Shown piece after piece: positions 57,843 to 64,000 of a stretch of DNA of 64,000 bases. A program made the translations under genes and the position numbers. The stretch is taken from positions 1,680,001-1,744,000 of the forward strand of contig NZ_CAUQDV010000001.1 in NCBI RefSeq assembly GCF_963517015.1, written 5' to 3'. The stretch comes from an uncultured Devosia sp. GTDB taxonomy: Bacteria; Pseudomonadota; Alphaproteobacteria; Rhizobiales; Devosiaceae. Position 1 is the first letter of the stretch. Each line of letters starts with the position of its first letter. The notes beneath the pieces are model-generated. The model did no database searches. It worked only from the letters and a program-made list of their open reading frames with translations, and was not told the DNA's origin.

Positions 57843-58334
57843 ATGAAGCGATTGATTTTGGGAATGGCCGTGCTGGCCGCACTGCTGACTCCGGGCTTTG
57901 CCGAGGAGTTCAGCGATCCCAAGGCCCTGGTAAACGGCATTTATGACGACTACCACGTCGGCCGCACCGTGGCCGATCCGACGGTCTATTATTCCCGACG
58001 CCTCAAGGCGATCTACGATCAGGCGATCGAGAACGAGGTGTTTGCCAGCGACGCGGCGATGAATGGATCCGAATTCACGCTCAATGCTGTGTTCAACCCC
58101 TTCCTGCCCGACCTCAATGCGCTGCTGTTCGATGTCGCCATCGGTGACCCGGTGGTGATGGGCGACCGGGCACTGGTCACGGTCAGCTACCACAATTTCG
58201 ACCAGCCCCGCCTGCTCTCGATTGCCATGGTCAAGGAAGGCGAGGGCTGGAAGGTCGACGACGTCAGCTCCATGGGCAATGAGGAGCACTGGCTGCTGAG
58301 CTGGGCGCTGACCTATGATCCGTTGGGCTTCTGA
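57843..58334 (+). CDS. DUF3828-like secreted protein, paralogue 2
   Basis: A 163-aa exported protein: signal peptide MKRLILGMAVLAALLTPGFAE, then LVNGIYDDYHVGRTVADPTVYYSRRLKAIYDQA, FNPFLPDLNALLFDVAIGDPVVMGDRALVTVSYHNFDQP and KEGEGWKVDDVSS. Motif order and spacing match the preceding gene, so the two arose by duplication. Function unknown. A 109-base gap with no terminator separates them. Confidence 0.8.
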   Translation: MKRLILGMAVLAALLTPGFAEEFSDPKALVNGIYDDYHVGRTVADPTVYYSRRLKAIYDQAIENEVFASDAAMNGSEFTLNAVFNPFLPDLNALLFDVAIGDPVVMGDRALVTVSYHNFDQPRLLSIAMVKEGEGWKVDDVSSMGNEEHWLLSWALTYDPLGF

Positions 58335-58364
58335 CAGGGTGCAGTGATCGTGGGGATGTCGGAG

Positions 58365-58484
58365 TACCCCCACCTAACCTCCCCCTGATAGGGGGAGGGA
58401 CCGCGCGGTGTTTGGGGCGGGATCGTGCTGCATACTGGATTTGTCCCTCCCCCTTATCAGGGGGAGGTTAGGAGGGGGTACCCC
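58365..58484. repeat. Dispersed palindromic intergenic element, family 2 copy 2
   Basis: A 120-bp copy of the element at 53563-53682. Here the ends are even more symmetric: GTACCCCCACCTAACCTCCC against GGGAGGTTAGGAGGGGGTAC. It lies between the convergent DUF3828-like and aminopeptidase P genes and may act as a transcription barrier. Confidence 0.8.
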
Positions 58485-58505
58485 AACAAACACTTCTCCC
58501 AGCCT

Positions 58506-60329
58506 TTACAGCTTCTCCGTCGCCTCTTTCAGCCAGTCCTTCACCTTGCCCGTCAGCTTCGGGCCGATCTCCTTCCACACGCGCTTGTGGTAGGCATCCA
58601 GCCAATCGCGCTCGGCTTCACTCAGCATGGATTTGCGGATCAGACGCTTGTCGATGGGGGCGAGGGTCAGCGTCTCGAATTCGAAGAAGCCTGGGAAATC
58701 AGCGCTTTCGACCACGGTGATGAGGTTTTCGATGCGGATGCCATATTCGCCGGCCTTGTAATAGCCAGGCTCGTTGGAGATCACATTGCCCACTTCGAGC
58801 GGCAGAGTGTAGCGCGAGGAAATGCCCACCGGACCTTCGTGGACACCGAGATAGGCGCCGACGCCGTGGCCGGTGCCGTGGTTGTAGGTGACGCCGTCGG
58901 CCCAGAGGAACTGGCGGGCCAGGATATCAAGCTGCGCACCGCTGGTGCCCTTGGGGAAGCGGGCCATGGAGATGGCGATCATGCCCTTGAGCACGCGGGT
59001 ATAGCGGTCGCGCTGTTCGTCGCTTGGCTTGCCGGTCGAGAGGGTTCGGGTGATGTCGGTGGTGCCGGATAGGTATTGGGCGCCGCTGTCGACCAGCATC
59101 AGCTCGCCCGGATTGAGCTTGCGGTCGGTCTTGTCGCTGACGCGGTAGTGGACAACGGCGCCATTGGGGCCGGCGCCGGAGATGGTGTCGAAGCTGGCGT
59201 CGACGCAGGTGTCGTCTTCGCGGCGGAAGGCTTCGAGGGCGGTGACGATGCCGATTTCGGTCAGCTCGCCCCTGGGGGCGGATTCATCGAACCATGACAG
59301 GAACTTGGCCAGCGCCACGCCGTCGAGGCCATGGGCTTCGCGCATGCCGGCGAGTTCGGCGCCGTTCTTGCGCGACTTGGGGAGGAGGACCGGGTCGCGC
59401 TGTTCGATCAGAGTGGCGCCGGCGTCCCTGAGCGATGTGGCGACGGCTTCGGGGGCGGAGGTCGGGTCAATCAGCACCGACTTGCCCTGCTCGCCCAAAG
59501 CCTTGAGGGCATTGGCGAAAGTTTCGCCATTCTCGACATTGGCGACGCCGGACAGGGCTTTTGTCAGCTCGTCGGTGATCTTTGCGGGATCAAGATAGAG
59601 CGTCGGCGTGCCGTCCTGTGGCACGATGGAAAAGCCGAGGACGAAGGGCGTGTTGGGGACATCGCGGCCGCGCATATTGAACAGCCAGCAGATGGATTCG
59701 GGGAGCGTCAGCACAGCAGCATCGGCAAGCATGCTGGCAAGTTGCTGCTGGATTTCTTGTATCTTGCTGGTCGACTCCTGACCGGAGCGGTTGTGACCGA
59801 GAAATTCCACGGTCGAGACCGGGGCGGCGGGGCGGTCGGACCAGATGGTGTCGACCAGATTGGCGACCGGCACCAGGGTAGCATGACCGTCGAACAGTTT
59901 TGCCGTCTCGCGCACTTCGCCCGGCGTGTGCAGCCAGGGATCATAAGCCAGCTTGCCTCCCTGGGGGATAAGTTCTTTGGCCTCTGCATTGGGCCCGCCA
60001 CGATCGGTCTGGAAGACGGTGATGAGATCGGTGTCCGTCTGGGCCGGCGCCTGCAGCGTATAGCGGCTATCGACGAAGAGGCCGGCCTTGTCCGGGCCGA
60101 CCAAGGCCAGGCCGGCGGAACCGGTAAAGCCGGTGACCCAGGCCAGGCGCGCTTCGCTGGCGGGGACCGACTCGCCGCGATGGGCATCGGCGCGGGGAAT
60201 CAGAAACCCTTGAACACCGGTTGCGGTCATCGCTTCGCGCAGGGCCTTGAGGCGGGGCGCGACATTGGACTTGTCGGACTTTTCCTCGAAGCTCTGGAAG
60301 ACGGTGGGCGAAAAGCTCTGGGCGGTCAT
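58506..60329 (-). CDS. pepP: Xaa-Pro aminopeptidase (M24B)
   Basis: A 607-aa cytoplasmic metallopeptidase that removes N-terminal residues before proline. Two creatinase N-domains (about 1-300) precede the pita-bread domain with the two-metal ligands: aspartates in LMLVDSGAQYLSGTTDITRT, histidine in NHGTGHGVGAYLGVHEGP, and glutamates in RIENLITVVE and FFEFETLTLAP. The three-domain size is that of the eukaryote-like APP1 form rather than short E. coli PepP. Start at 60329 follows AGGAA. Confidence 0.92.
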   Translation of the reverse strand: MTAQSFSPTVFQSFEEKSDKSNVAPRLKALREAMTATGVQGFLIPRADAHRGESVPASEARLAWVTGFTGSAGLALVGPDKAGLFVDSRYTLQAPAQTDTDLITVFQTDRGGPNAEAKELIPQGGKLAYDPWLHTPGEVRETAKLFDGHATLVPVANLVDTIWSDRPAAPVSTVEFLGHNRSGQESTSKIQEIQQQLASMLADAAVLTLPESICWLFNMRGRDVPNTPFVLGFSIVPQDGTPTLYLDPAKITDELTKALSGVANVENGETFANALKALGEQGKSVLIDPTSAPEAVATSLRDAGATLIEQRDPVLLPKSRKNGAELAGMREAHGLDGVALAKFLSWFDESAPRGELTEIGIVTALEAFRREDDTCVDASFDTISGAGPNGAVVHYRVSDKTDRKLNPGELMLVDSGAQYLSGTTDITRTLSTGKPSDEQRDRYTRVLKGMIAISMARFPKGTSGAQLDILARQFLWADGVTYNHGTGHGVGAYLGVHEGPVGISSRYTLPLEVGNVISNEPGYYKAGEYGIRIENLITVVESADFPGFFEFETLTLAPIDKRLIRKSMLSEAERDWLDAYHKRVWKEIGPKLTGKVKDWLKEATEKL

Positions 60330-60440
60330 CGCGAAATTCCTGTTGCCGGACTGCGTTCCGGTCATATCTGTGCTGCTGAAACGGGCATGGCAAATCGCCG
60401 TCCGCTCGCTCATCTCCTTATAGAATAAAGGAGACCTGAT

Positions 60441-60575
60441 ATGGCAGGCGACAAGAATTTCCTGATCCGGGCCCTCGAGGCCGTGATTGCCGGGCGTGAG
60501 CGCGAGGCCCGTCGCTACGTGGCGCGCTACGAGCGCGACTACGGTCCGATGAATGGCAGATTAACGAAGCGGTAA
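60441..60575 (+). CDS. Small basic protein, 44 aa, paralogue 1
   Basis: A 44-aa protein, very rich in Arg: it opens MAGDKNFLIRALEAVIAGRE and ends NGRLTKR. A good ribosome site (GGAGACC) precedes the ATG. A second gene 122 bases downstream has the same layout: an acidic/polar start, KN, ALxxV, RxRExxR, and a TKR end. The pair and their ribosome sites argue for real genes. No known domain; it is not DUF1127 by its motifs. Confidence 0.68.
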   Translation: MAGDKNFLIRALEAVIAGREREARRYVARYERDYGPMNGRLTKR

Positions 60576-60697
60576 CGGGGCTTGCGAGTCTTGCAGGGCT
60601 GGTGTGACAGAATACCATCTGCACCAAGTCCCAAATCGGGACTACATAGACACTCGACGGCGGCAATAGACCTTCGTCACCGTGCATGGAGATTGAA

Positions 60698-60829
60698 ATG
60701 ACCGAAAGCAAGAACGACTTCCGCAAGGCTCTGGGCTCTGTCCTTGAAGCACGCGGTCGTGAATCGAGCCGCCAGGTCAGCTATCGCATGCAGCATCAGC
60801 TGATCGGCGCATTCACCAAGCGCCCATAA
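60698..60829 (+). CDS. Small basic protein, 43 aa, paralogue 2
   Basis: A 43-aa protein: MTESKNDFRKALGSVLEARG, then RESSRQVSYRMQ and FTKRP. It shares KN, ALxxV, RxRExxR and TKR with the 44-aa protein upstream. The ribosome site GGAGATTGAA is adequate. A strong terminator follows its stop. The promoter may lie in the 122-base gap, where AATCGGGACTACATAGAC occurs. Function unknown. Confidence 0.68.
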   Translation: MTESKNDFRKALGSVLEARGRESSRQVSYRMQHQLIGAFTKRP

Positions 60830-60861
60830 CGGCCGCTGCATTCACTGCTGACGATCTGACG

Positions 60862-60888
60862 ATCCCCGGAGCCCGCTTCGGGGATTTT
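60862..60888 (+). terminator. Intrinsic terminator after the small protein genes
   Basis: ATCCCCG and CGGGGAT pair around a ten-base loop and are followed by TTTTGC. Confidence 0.75.
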
Positions 60889-61010
60889 GCTTGTCTGGGG
60901 CTTGGTAAGAGCCTTCCTGCGGATTCACACATGGCGTCGAAATGCGACGCTCGATGCTAACAGTCTGCTAGCGAATTCCGCCGAAAGGCGACTGCGGATC
61001 GAAGGTGACG

Positions 61011-61922
61011 TCATGGCCGCTCGAGGATCAGCGTGGTCCAGTCCTTGCGCTGCAGCTTCTGGCGCAGGACCATGCCCTGGGCGCCATAGGCGTTGATGAC
61101 GCCGCGGGCCTGATGCTGAAGGATGCCCGAGAGAATGACCGTGGTGCCGCGCTGGGTCAGTCGGCCAATGGCGGGGGCGAGGGCCATCAGCGGACCGGCC
61201 AGGATATTGGCCACGATCAGGTCATAGGGGCCATTCTGCGTGATGGTGGCGTGGTTTACGCCGGTCGCTTCGAGGGCGATGATATTGTGGCCGACGCCAT
61301 TCTGCTCGGCATTGTCCAGTGTGGTGGTGACCGAAATCGGGTCGATGTCGCTGGCGATGACAGTGCGATTGGTGCGCTTGGCCAAGGCAATGGCCAGAAC
61401 GCCGGTGCCGGTGCCGACATCGATCATGTGCCGCGGCTTCTTGCGCTTGAGGATGATGTTGATGGCTTCGAGGCAGCCGGTGGTGGTCTGGTGATGACCG
61501 GTACCAAAGGCCTGGGCCGCATCGATTTTCATCGCCGTCATGCCGCCGGGAACGGGGCCGGTCTCGTGACTGCCATAGACGTAGAAACCACCGGCAACGA
61601 CGGGGGCCAGGCCTTCGAGCGACCGGGCGACCCAGTTGATGTCCGGATCGATGGTCGCGACGGAGAAATCGACATCGAGGCCAAGGGTTTGCCTGGCCAG
61701 TTCAACGAAGGATTGAACGGCCGGTGCACCATCGCAACCGGCTTCGAAGAACCATTCGCCGGTGTCTTCATTCTCATGGGCCGAAGCGGTCATGGCCAGA
61801 TCGTCGCGGTCCATCACGGCATCGACCAGTGCATAGGCCTGGTCCTTGGTGAGCGGGCTGGAGGTGATCTGGTCGACGGCCATGGCAAGAAAGTCCTTTG
61901 TTCCGGCGCCTAGTTGCGCCAT
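61011..61922 (-). CDS. prmA: Ribosomal protein L11 methyltransferase PrmA
   Basis: A 303-aa enzyme that trimethylates ribosomal protein L11. The class I SAM domain has FGTGHHQTTTGCLEAI, MIDVGTGTGVLAIALAK and DIDPISV, and the catalytic-site motif ILAGPLMALAPAI. The N-terminal L11-binding part is present, residues 1-120. Start ATG at 61922; a second ATG 39 bases downstream is possible. The YbjQ-family gene upstream is in the same direction, 53 bases away. Confidence 0.93.
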   Translation of the reverse strand: MAQLGAGTKDFLAMAVDQITSSPLTKDQAYALVDAVMDRDDLAMTASAHENEDTGEWFFEAGCDGAPAVQSFVELARQTLGLDVDFSVATIDPDINWVARSLEGLAPVVAGGFYVYGSHETGPVPGGMTAMKIDAAQAFGTGHHQTTTGCLEAINIILKRKKPRHMIDVGTGTGVLAIALAKRTNRTVIASDIDPISVTTTLDNAEQNGVGHNIIALEATGVNHATITQNGPYDLIVANILAGPLMALAPAIGRLTQRGTTVILSGILQHQARGVINAYGAQGMVLRQKLQRKDWTTLILERP

Positions 61923-61975
61923 CGCGCCACGGAAATCAATCGGACTTATCCCCCAGCCTTGCCGGTGGGTTATAT

Positions 61976-62293
61976 TCAGAGCCGAACCGCTGTGCCCGAG
62001 ATGGAGACCATGAGCATGGAGCCATTCTGACCGACCACTTCATAATCGAGATCGACCCCGACCACGGCATCGGCGCCCATGCGTTCGGCTTCATAGGCCA
62101 ATTCGTCATAGGCCTGACGGCGGGCATCGCGCAGGGCGCCTTCATAGGCGCCGGCGCGGCCACCGACGATGTCACGAATGCCGGCAAACAGGTCCTTGAA
62201 GATATTGGCGCCGACGATGACCTCGCCGGTGACGATGCCGAGATAGTCCTTGATCGGGCGGCCTTCGAGCGTGGGGGTGGTCGAGATGATCAT
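61976..62293 (-). CDS. YbjQ-family (UPF0145) protein
   Basis: A 105-aa single-domain protein: MIISTTPTLEGRPIKDYLGI, GEVIVGANIFKDLFAGIRDIVGGRAGAYEGAL, RMGADAVVGVDLDYEVVGQNGSM. This is the YbjQ/UPF0145 family, a pentamer-forming fold of unknown role. It starts with AGGAGAC upstream and lies ahead of prmA on the same strand. Confidence 0.9.
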   Translation of the reverse strand: MIISTTPTLEGRPIKDYLGIVTGEVIVGANIFKDLFAGIRDIVGGRAGAYEGALRDARRQAYDELAYEAERMGADAVVGVDLDYEVVGQNGSMLMVSISGTAVRL

Positions 62294-62432
62294 GTGTGTC
62301 TCCTCACTGGATAGAGAAGAGATAGGCGTGGTGTTGGGCGGACAAAAGACGGGAAAGAAAAAAGCATCGCCAAATGTCGAAGTCTGCGCAAACTGCGCGA
62401 CATGGTGGTGAAACAGGCCAGAGGAGGTCCAG

Positions 62433-62858
62433 ATGCTTGCCGTTACCAGCTATCCCGAAGTGTATGTCCAACTCACTGGTGCCAAGGTGGAGGAGCAGCT
62501 TGCCGCCTATTTGGCGCTCGCCAAGGCGGTCGCGGGCAATGCGGCGGCCGAACAGGCGCTGGCCAATTTTGCACCGGGCTATTTCGCCACGGCGCTGCTC
62601 GCGCTCGATCATCACTTCATGCACCGCATGCGCGGCGCCGAGGGCAAGGATGGCAATGCGCTCAACGAGGTGCGGATGCTGGGTGATGCGATCATGGAGA
62701 ATGATGGCGTGCTGACGGAAAACAAGACGATCAAGTATCGGTCGGAAAAATCACTGGCCGGGGTGGGGATCGGGGAGACGGTGGTGCTGAATGCGGAGAC
62801 GTTCGGGCGGCTGACGAAGGCTTATGTGGAGGAGATCGGGAAGCGGTTTCCGGGGTAG
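62433..62858 (+). CDS. Hypothetical protein
   Basis: A 141-aa cytoplasmic protein with no signal peptide or membrane segment: MLAVTSYPEVYVQLTGAKVE, then a helical middle with HHFMHRMRG and a C-terminal IKYRSEKSLAGVGIGETVVLN. The AGAGGAGG site directly upstream supports the start. I do not recognise a family. It is divergent from the YbjQ gene and convergent with the helicase gene. Confidence 0.7.
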   Translation: MLAVTSYPEVYVQLTGAKVEEQLAAYLALAKAVAGNAAAEQALANFAPGYFATALLALDHHFMHRMRGAEGKDGNALNEVRMLGDAIMENDGVLTENKTIKYRSEKSLAGVGIGETVVLNAETFGRLTKAYVEEIGKRFPG

Positions 62859-62871
62859 GGGGCAAGATGGT

Positions 62872-63045
62872 GCCGCGGGTATCCTCCACCGCTTGCGGGG
62901 GAGGGGAACCGCCCATAGGGCGGTGGAGGGGGGAGCCGCTTGCTCGGTCTCGTCAGGGATCAGCAAGTCCGGCGCGTGCTGCTCCCCTCTCCACCACGCT
63001 ACGCGTGGTCCCCCTCTCCCGTAAACGGGAGAGGATGGGCTCCGA
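62872..63045. repeat. Palindrome-rich intergenic region
   Basis: Several hairpins occur in series: CCGCCC-ATA-GGGCGG, ACCACGC-TAC-GCGTGGT and CTCTCCCGT-AA-ACGGGAGAG, within a purine/pyrimidine-biased tract (GGGGGAGGGG, CCCCTCTCC). It resembles other palindromic intergenic sequences of this genome but is not a copy of the families at 7626 or 53563. Confidence 0.5.
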
Positions 63046-63061
63046 GTTTGTGGGAACGTCG

Positions 63062-63132
63062 TGCCATTCGGGCATTGCTCTCATGGCCTTAGCGCCTAAA
63101 ATCGCTCCACTGGAGCGATTTTAGGCGCTAAG
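63062..63132. repeat. Dispersed palindromic element, copy 2, overlapping the helicase stop codon
   Basis: A 43-base perfect palindrome with 21-base arms and a single central C (63089-63131), core CGCTCCA-C-TGGAGCG. Its right arm includes the stop codon (63128-63130) of the minus-strand helicase gene. The left flank matches that of the copy at 797-877. It probably also acts as a transcription terminator for the helicase gene. Confidence 0.7.
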
Positions 63133-64000
63133 CCTTCTTAACAAAGCTCTCCAGCACCTTCTTGGGGCCGGCTTTTTCGAATTCGATGCTGAGCTTGTTG
63201 CCTTCGATCTGGGTGATGGCGCCGTAGCCGAACTTGAGGTGGAAGACGCGTTCGCCCAGGGCAAAGGCGGAGCGGTCGTTGCCGAGGTCGACCGAGCGGG
63301 CGACGAGGTCGCCTTCGATGGTCAGCGGGCCGCCGCCCTTGCGGGAGGATTGCTGGGCGCGGGCGCGTTGCCAGCCGGGGGTTTCATAGACGCTTTCGAA
63401 CGGGTCGACCTTGTTGAAGCGGGAAGAGGCGCCGCCGCCACCGCCATAGCCGTAGCCGCCATAGGATGAGCCGGTGTCGGTGACCTCCACCGCTTCGGCG
63501 GGAAGTTCGTCGAGGAAGCGGGAGGGGATGGCGGACTGCCAGAGGCCGTGGATGCGGCGGTTCTGGGCGGCAGAGATGCGAACCTGCTTGCGGCCACGGG
63601 TAATGCCGACATAGGCAAGGCGCCGCTCTTCCTCGAGACCGGCGCGGCCGCTTTCGTCCATGCTGCGCTGGCTGGGGAAGGTGCCTTCTTCCCAGCCAGG
63701 GAGGAAGACCGTGTTGAATTCCAGACCCTTGGCGCCGTGCAGCGTCATGATGGTGACGGCATCGCTGGCTTCGGTGCTGTCGCGGTCCATGACCAGGGAA
63801 ATGTGTTCGAGAAAGCCGCCGAGCGTGTCGAACTCCTCCATGGAACGGCTGAGTTCCTTGAGGTTTTCCTTGCGGCCTTCGGATTCCGCCGATTTGTCGG
63901 CAGTGAGCATGTCGGTGTAGCCGCTCTCTTCAAGGATGCGCTCGACCAGTTCGAAGGGCTTCATCGACTGCGCGTGGAAGGCCCAGTCGTCAAACTGGGA
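63128..64000 (-). CDS. uvrD: ATP-dependent DNA helicase UvrD/PcrA, C-terminal part (runs off the window end)
   Basis: The last 290 residues of a superfamily 1A helicase. Motifs V and VI are visible: TIMTLHGAKGLEFNTVFLPGWEEG and EEERRLAYVGITRGRKQV. After a glycine-rich linker (SSYGGYGYGGGGG) comes the PcrA/UvrD C-terminal Tudor-like domain, GERVFHLKFGYGAITQIEG. The gene enters from beyond 64000. Its stop codon lies inside a palindromic repeat. Confidence 0.93.
   Translation of the reverse strand, partial: SQFDDWAFHAQSMKPFELVERILEESGYTDMLTADKSAESEGRKENLKELSRSMEEFDTLGGFLEHISLVMDRDSTEASDAVTIMTLHGAKGLEFNTVFLPGWEEGTFPSQRSMDESGRAGLEEERRLAYVGITRGRKQVRISAAQNRRIHGLWQSAIPSRFLDELPAEAVEVTDTGSSYGGYGYGGGGGASSRFNKVDPFESVYETPGWQRARAQQSSRKGGGPLTIEGDLVARSVDLGNDRSAFALGERVFHLKFGYGAITQIEGNKLSIEFEKAGPKKVLESFVKKA

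Noticed and set aside
60441..60829. The two small proteins as DUF1127 family members
   Set aside because: They lack the DUF1127 core (LxxLDDRxLxDIG); only size and charge are similar.
62872..63045. Series of short palindromes considered as a CRISPR array
   Set aside because: The hairpins are all different, with no regular repeat-spacer spacing and no cas genes nearby.

Overview
The window is high-GC chromosomal DNA of an alphaproteobacterium in the order Hyphomicrobiales (Rhizobiales), most likely a Devosia-type genus. The case rests on the trxB-lsrB pair, a 564-aa FtsZ with a long variable linker and a LEIPAFLR tail, the alphaproteobacterial host-attachment protein, the oxyR/katG divergon, the ArsR-methyltransferase regulator next to metF, and dispersed palindromic intergenic repeats. 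The genus is an inference from gene order and protein style; no rRNA is present to confirm it. I see no prophage, insertion sequence, CRISPR array, rRNA or tRNA.

Region by region: (1) 1-1380 holds almost no protein gene but carries, on the minus strand, three clear small RNAs built of hairpins with CCUCCUCCC loops and ended by strong intrinsic terminators, plus a weaker fourth. They match the description of the CcsR ('cuckoo') RNAs of alphaproteobacteria. (2) 1382-4534, minus strand: a signal-peptidase-I-like protein with both catalytic residues replaced, the LysR regulator lsrB, trxB and greA. (3) 4961-16271: polyphosphate kinase 2, a TPR-GGDEF diguanylate cyclase, an M16 protease pair (one zinc-binding, one not), the ABC-F factor ettA, an alpha/beta hydrolase, a host-attachment protein, rarD and oxyR. 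(4) 16369-25506: katG, an orphan PemK-like toxin, a candidate structured RNA, a DUF2336 protein, an ArsR-methyltransferase regulator with metF, a TerB-DnaJ protein, RNase P RNA (rnpB) and two orphan antitoxin-like genes. (5) 25571-28543, minus strand: a three-gene signalling module (CHASE3 histidine kinase, receiver-only regulator, receiver-HWE/HisKA_2 kinase).

(6) 28779-50801 is the division and cell wall (dcw) cluster: rsmH, ftsL, ftsI, murE, murF, mraY, then ftsW, murG, murC, ddl, ftsQ, ftsA, then ftsZ and lpxC. It is broken and incomplete. mraZ, murD and murB are not in their usual places or anywhere in the window. A sigma/anti-sigma pair, a DUF4394 protein and a decayed vapBC pair sit between mraY and ftsW, and a DUF4126 gene, an HxlR regulator with an FMN reductase and a mobile-looking repeat sit between ftsA and ftsZ. 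Within each block genes are joined by 4-bp ATGA overlaps, so the surviving blocks look like translationally coupled operons.

(7) 50887-64000: bamD, recN, ligA, three small secreted proteins (one with an EF-hand-like loop, two DUF3828-like paralogues), aminopeptidase P, two paralogous 43-44 aa proteins, prmA, a YbjQ-family protein, a hypothetical protein and the C-terminal part of a UvrD/PcrA helicase. Four families of dispersed palindromic intergenic repeats punctuate the window.
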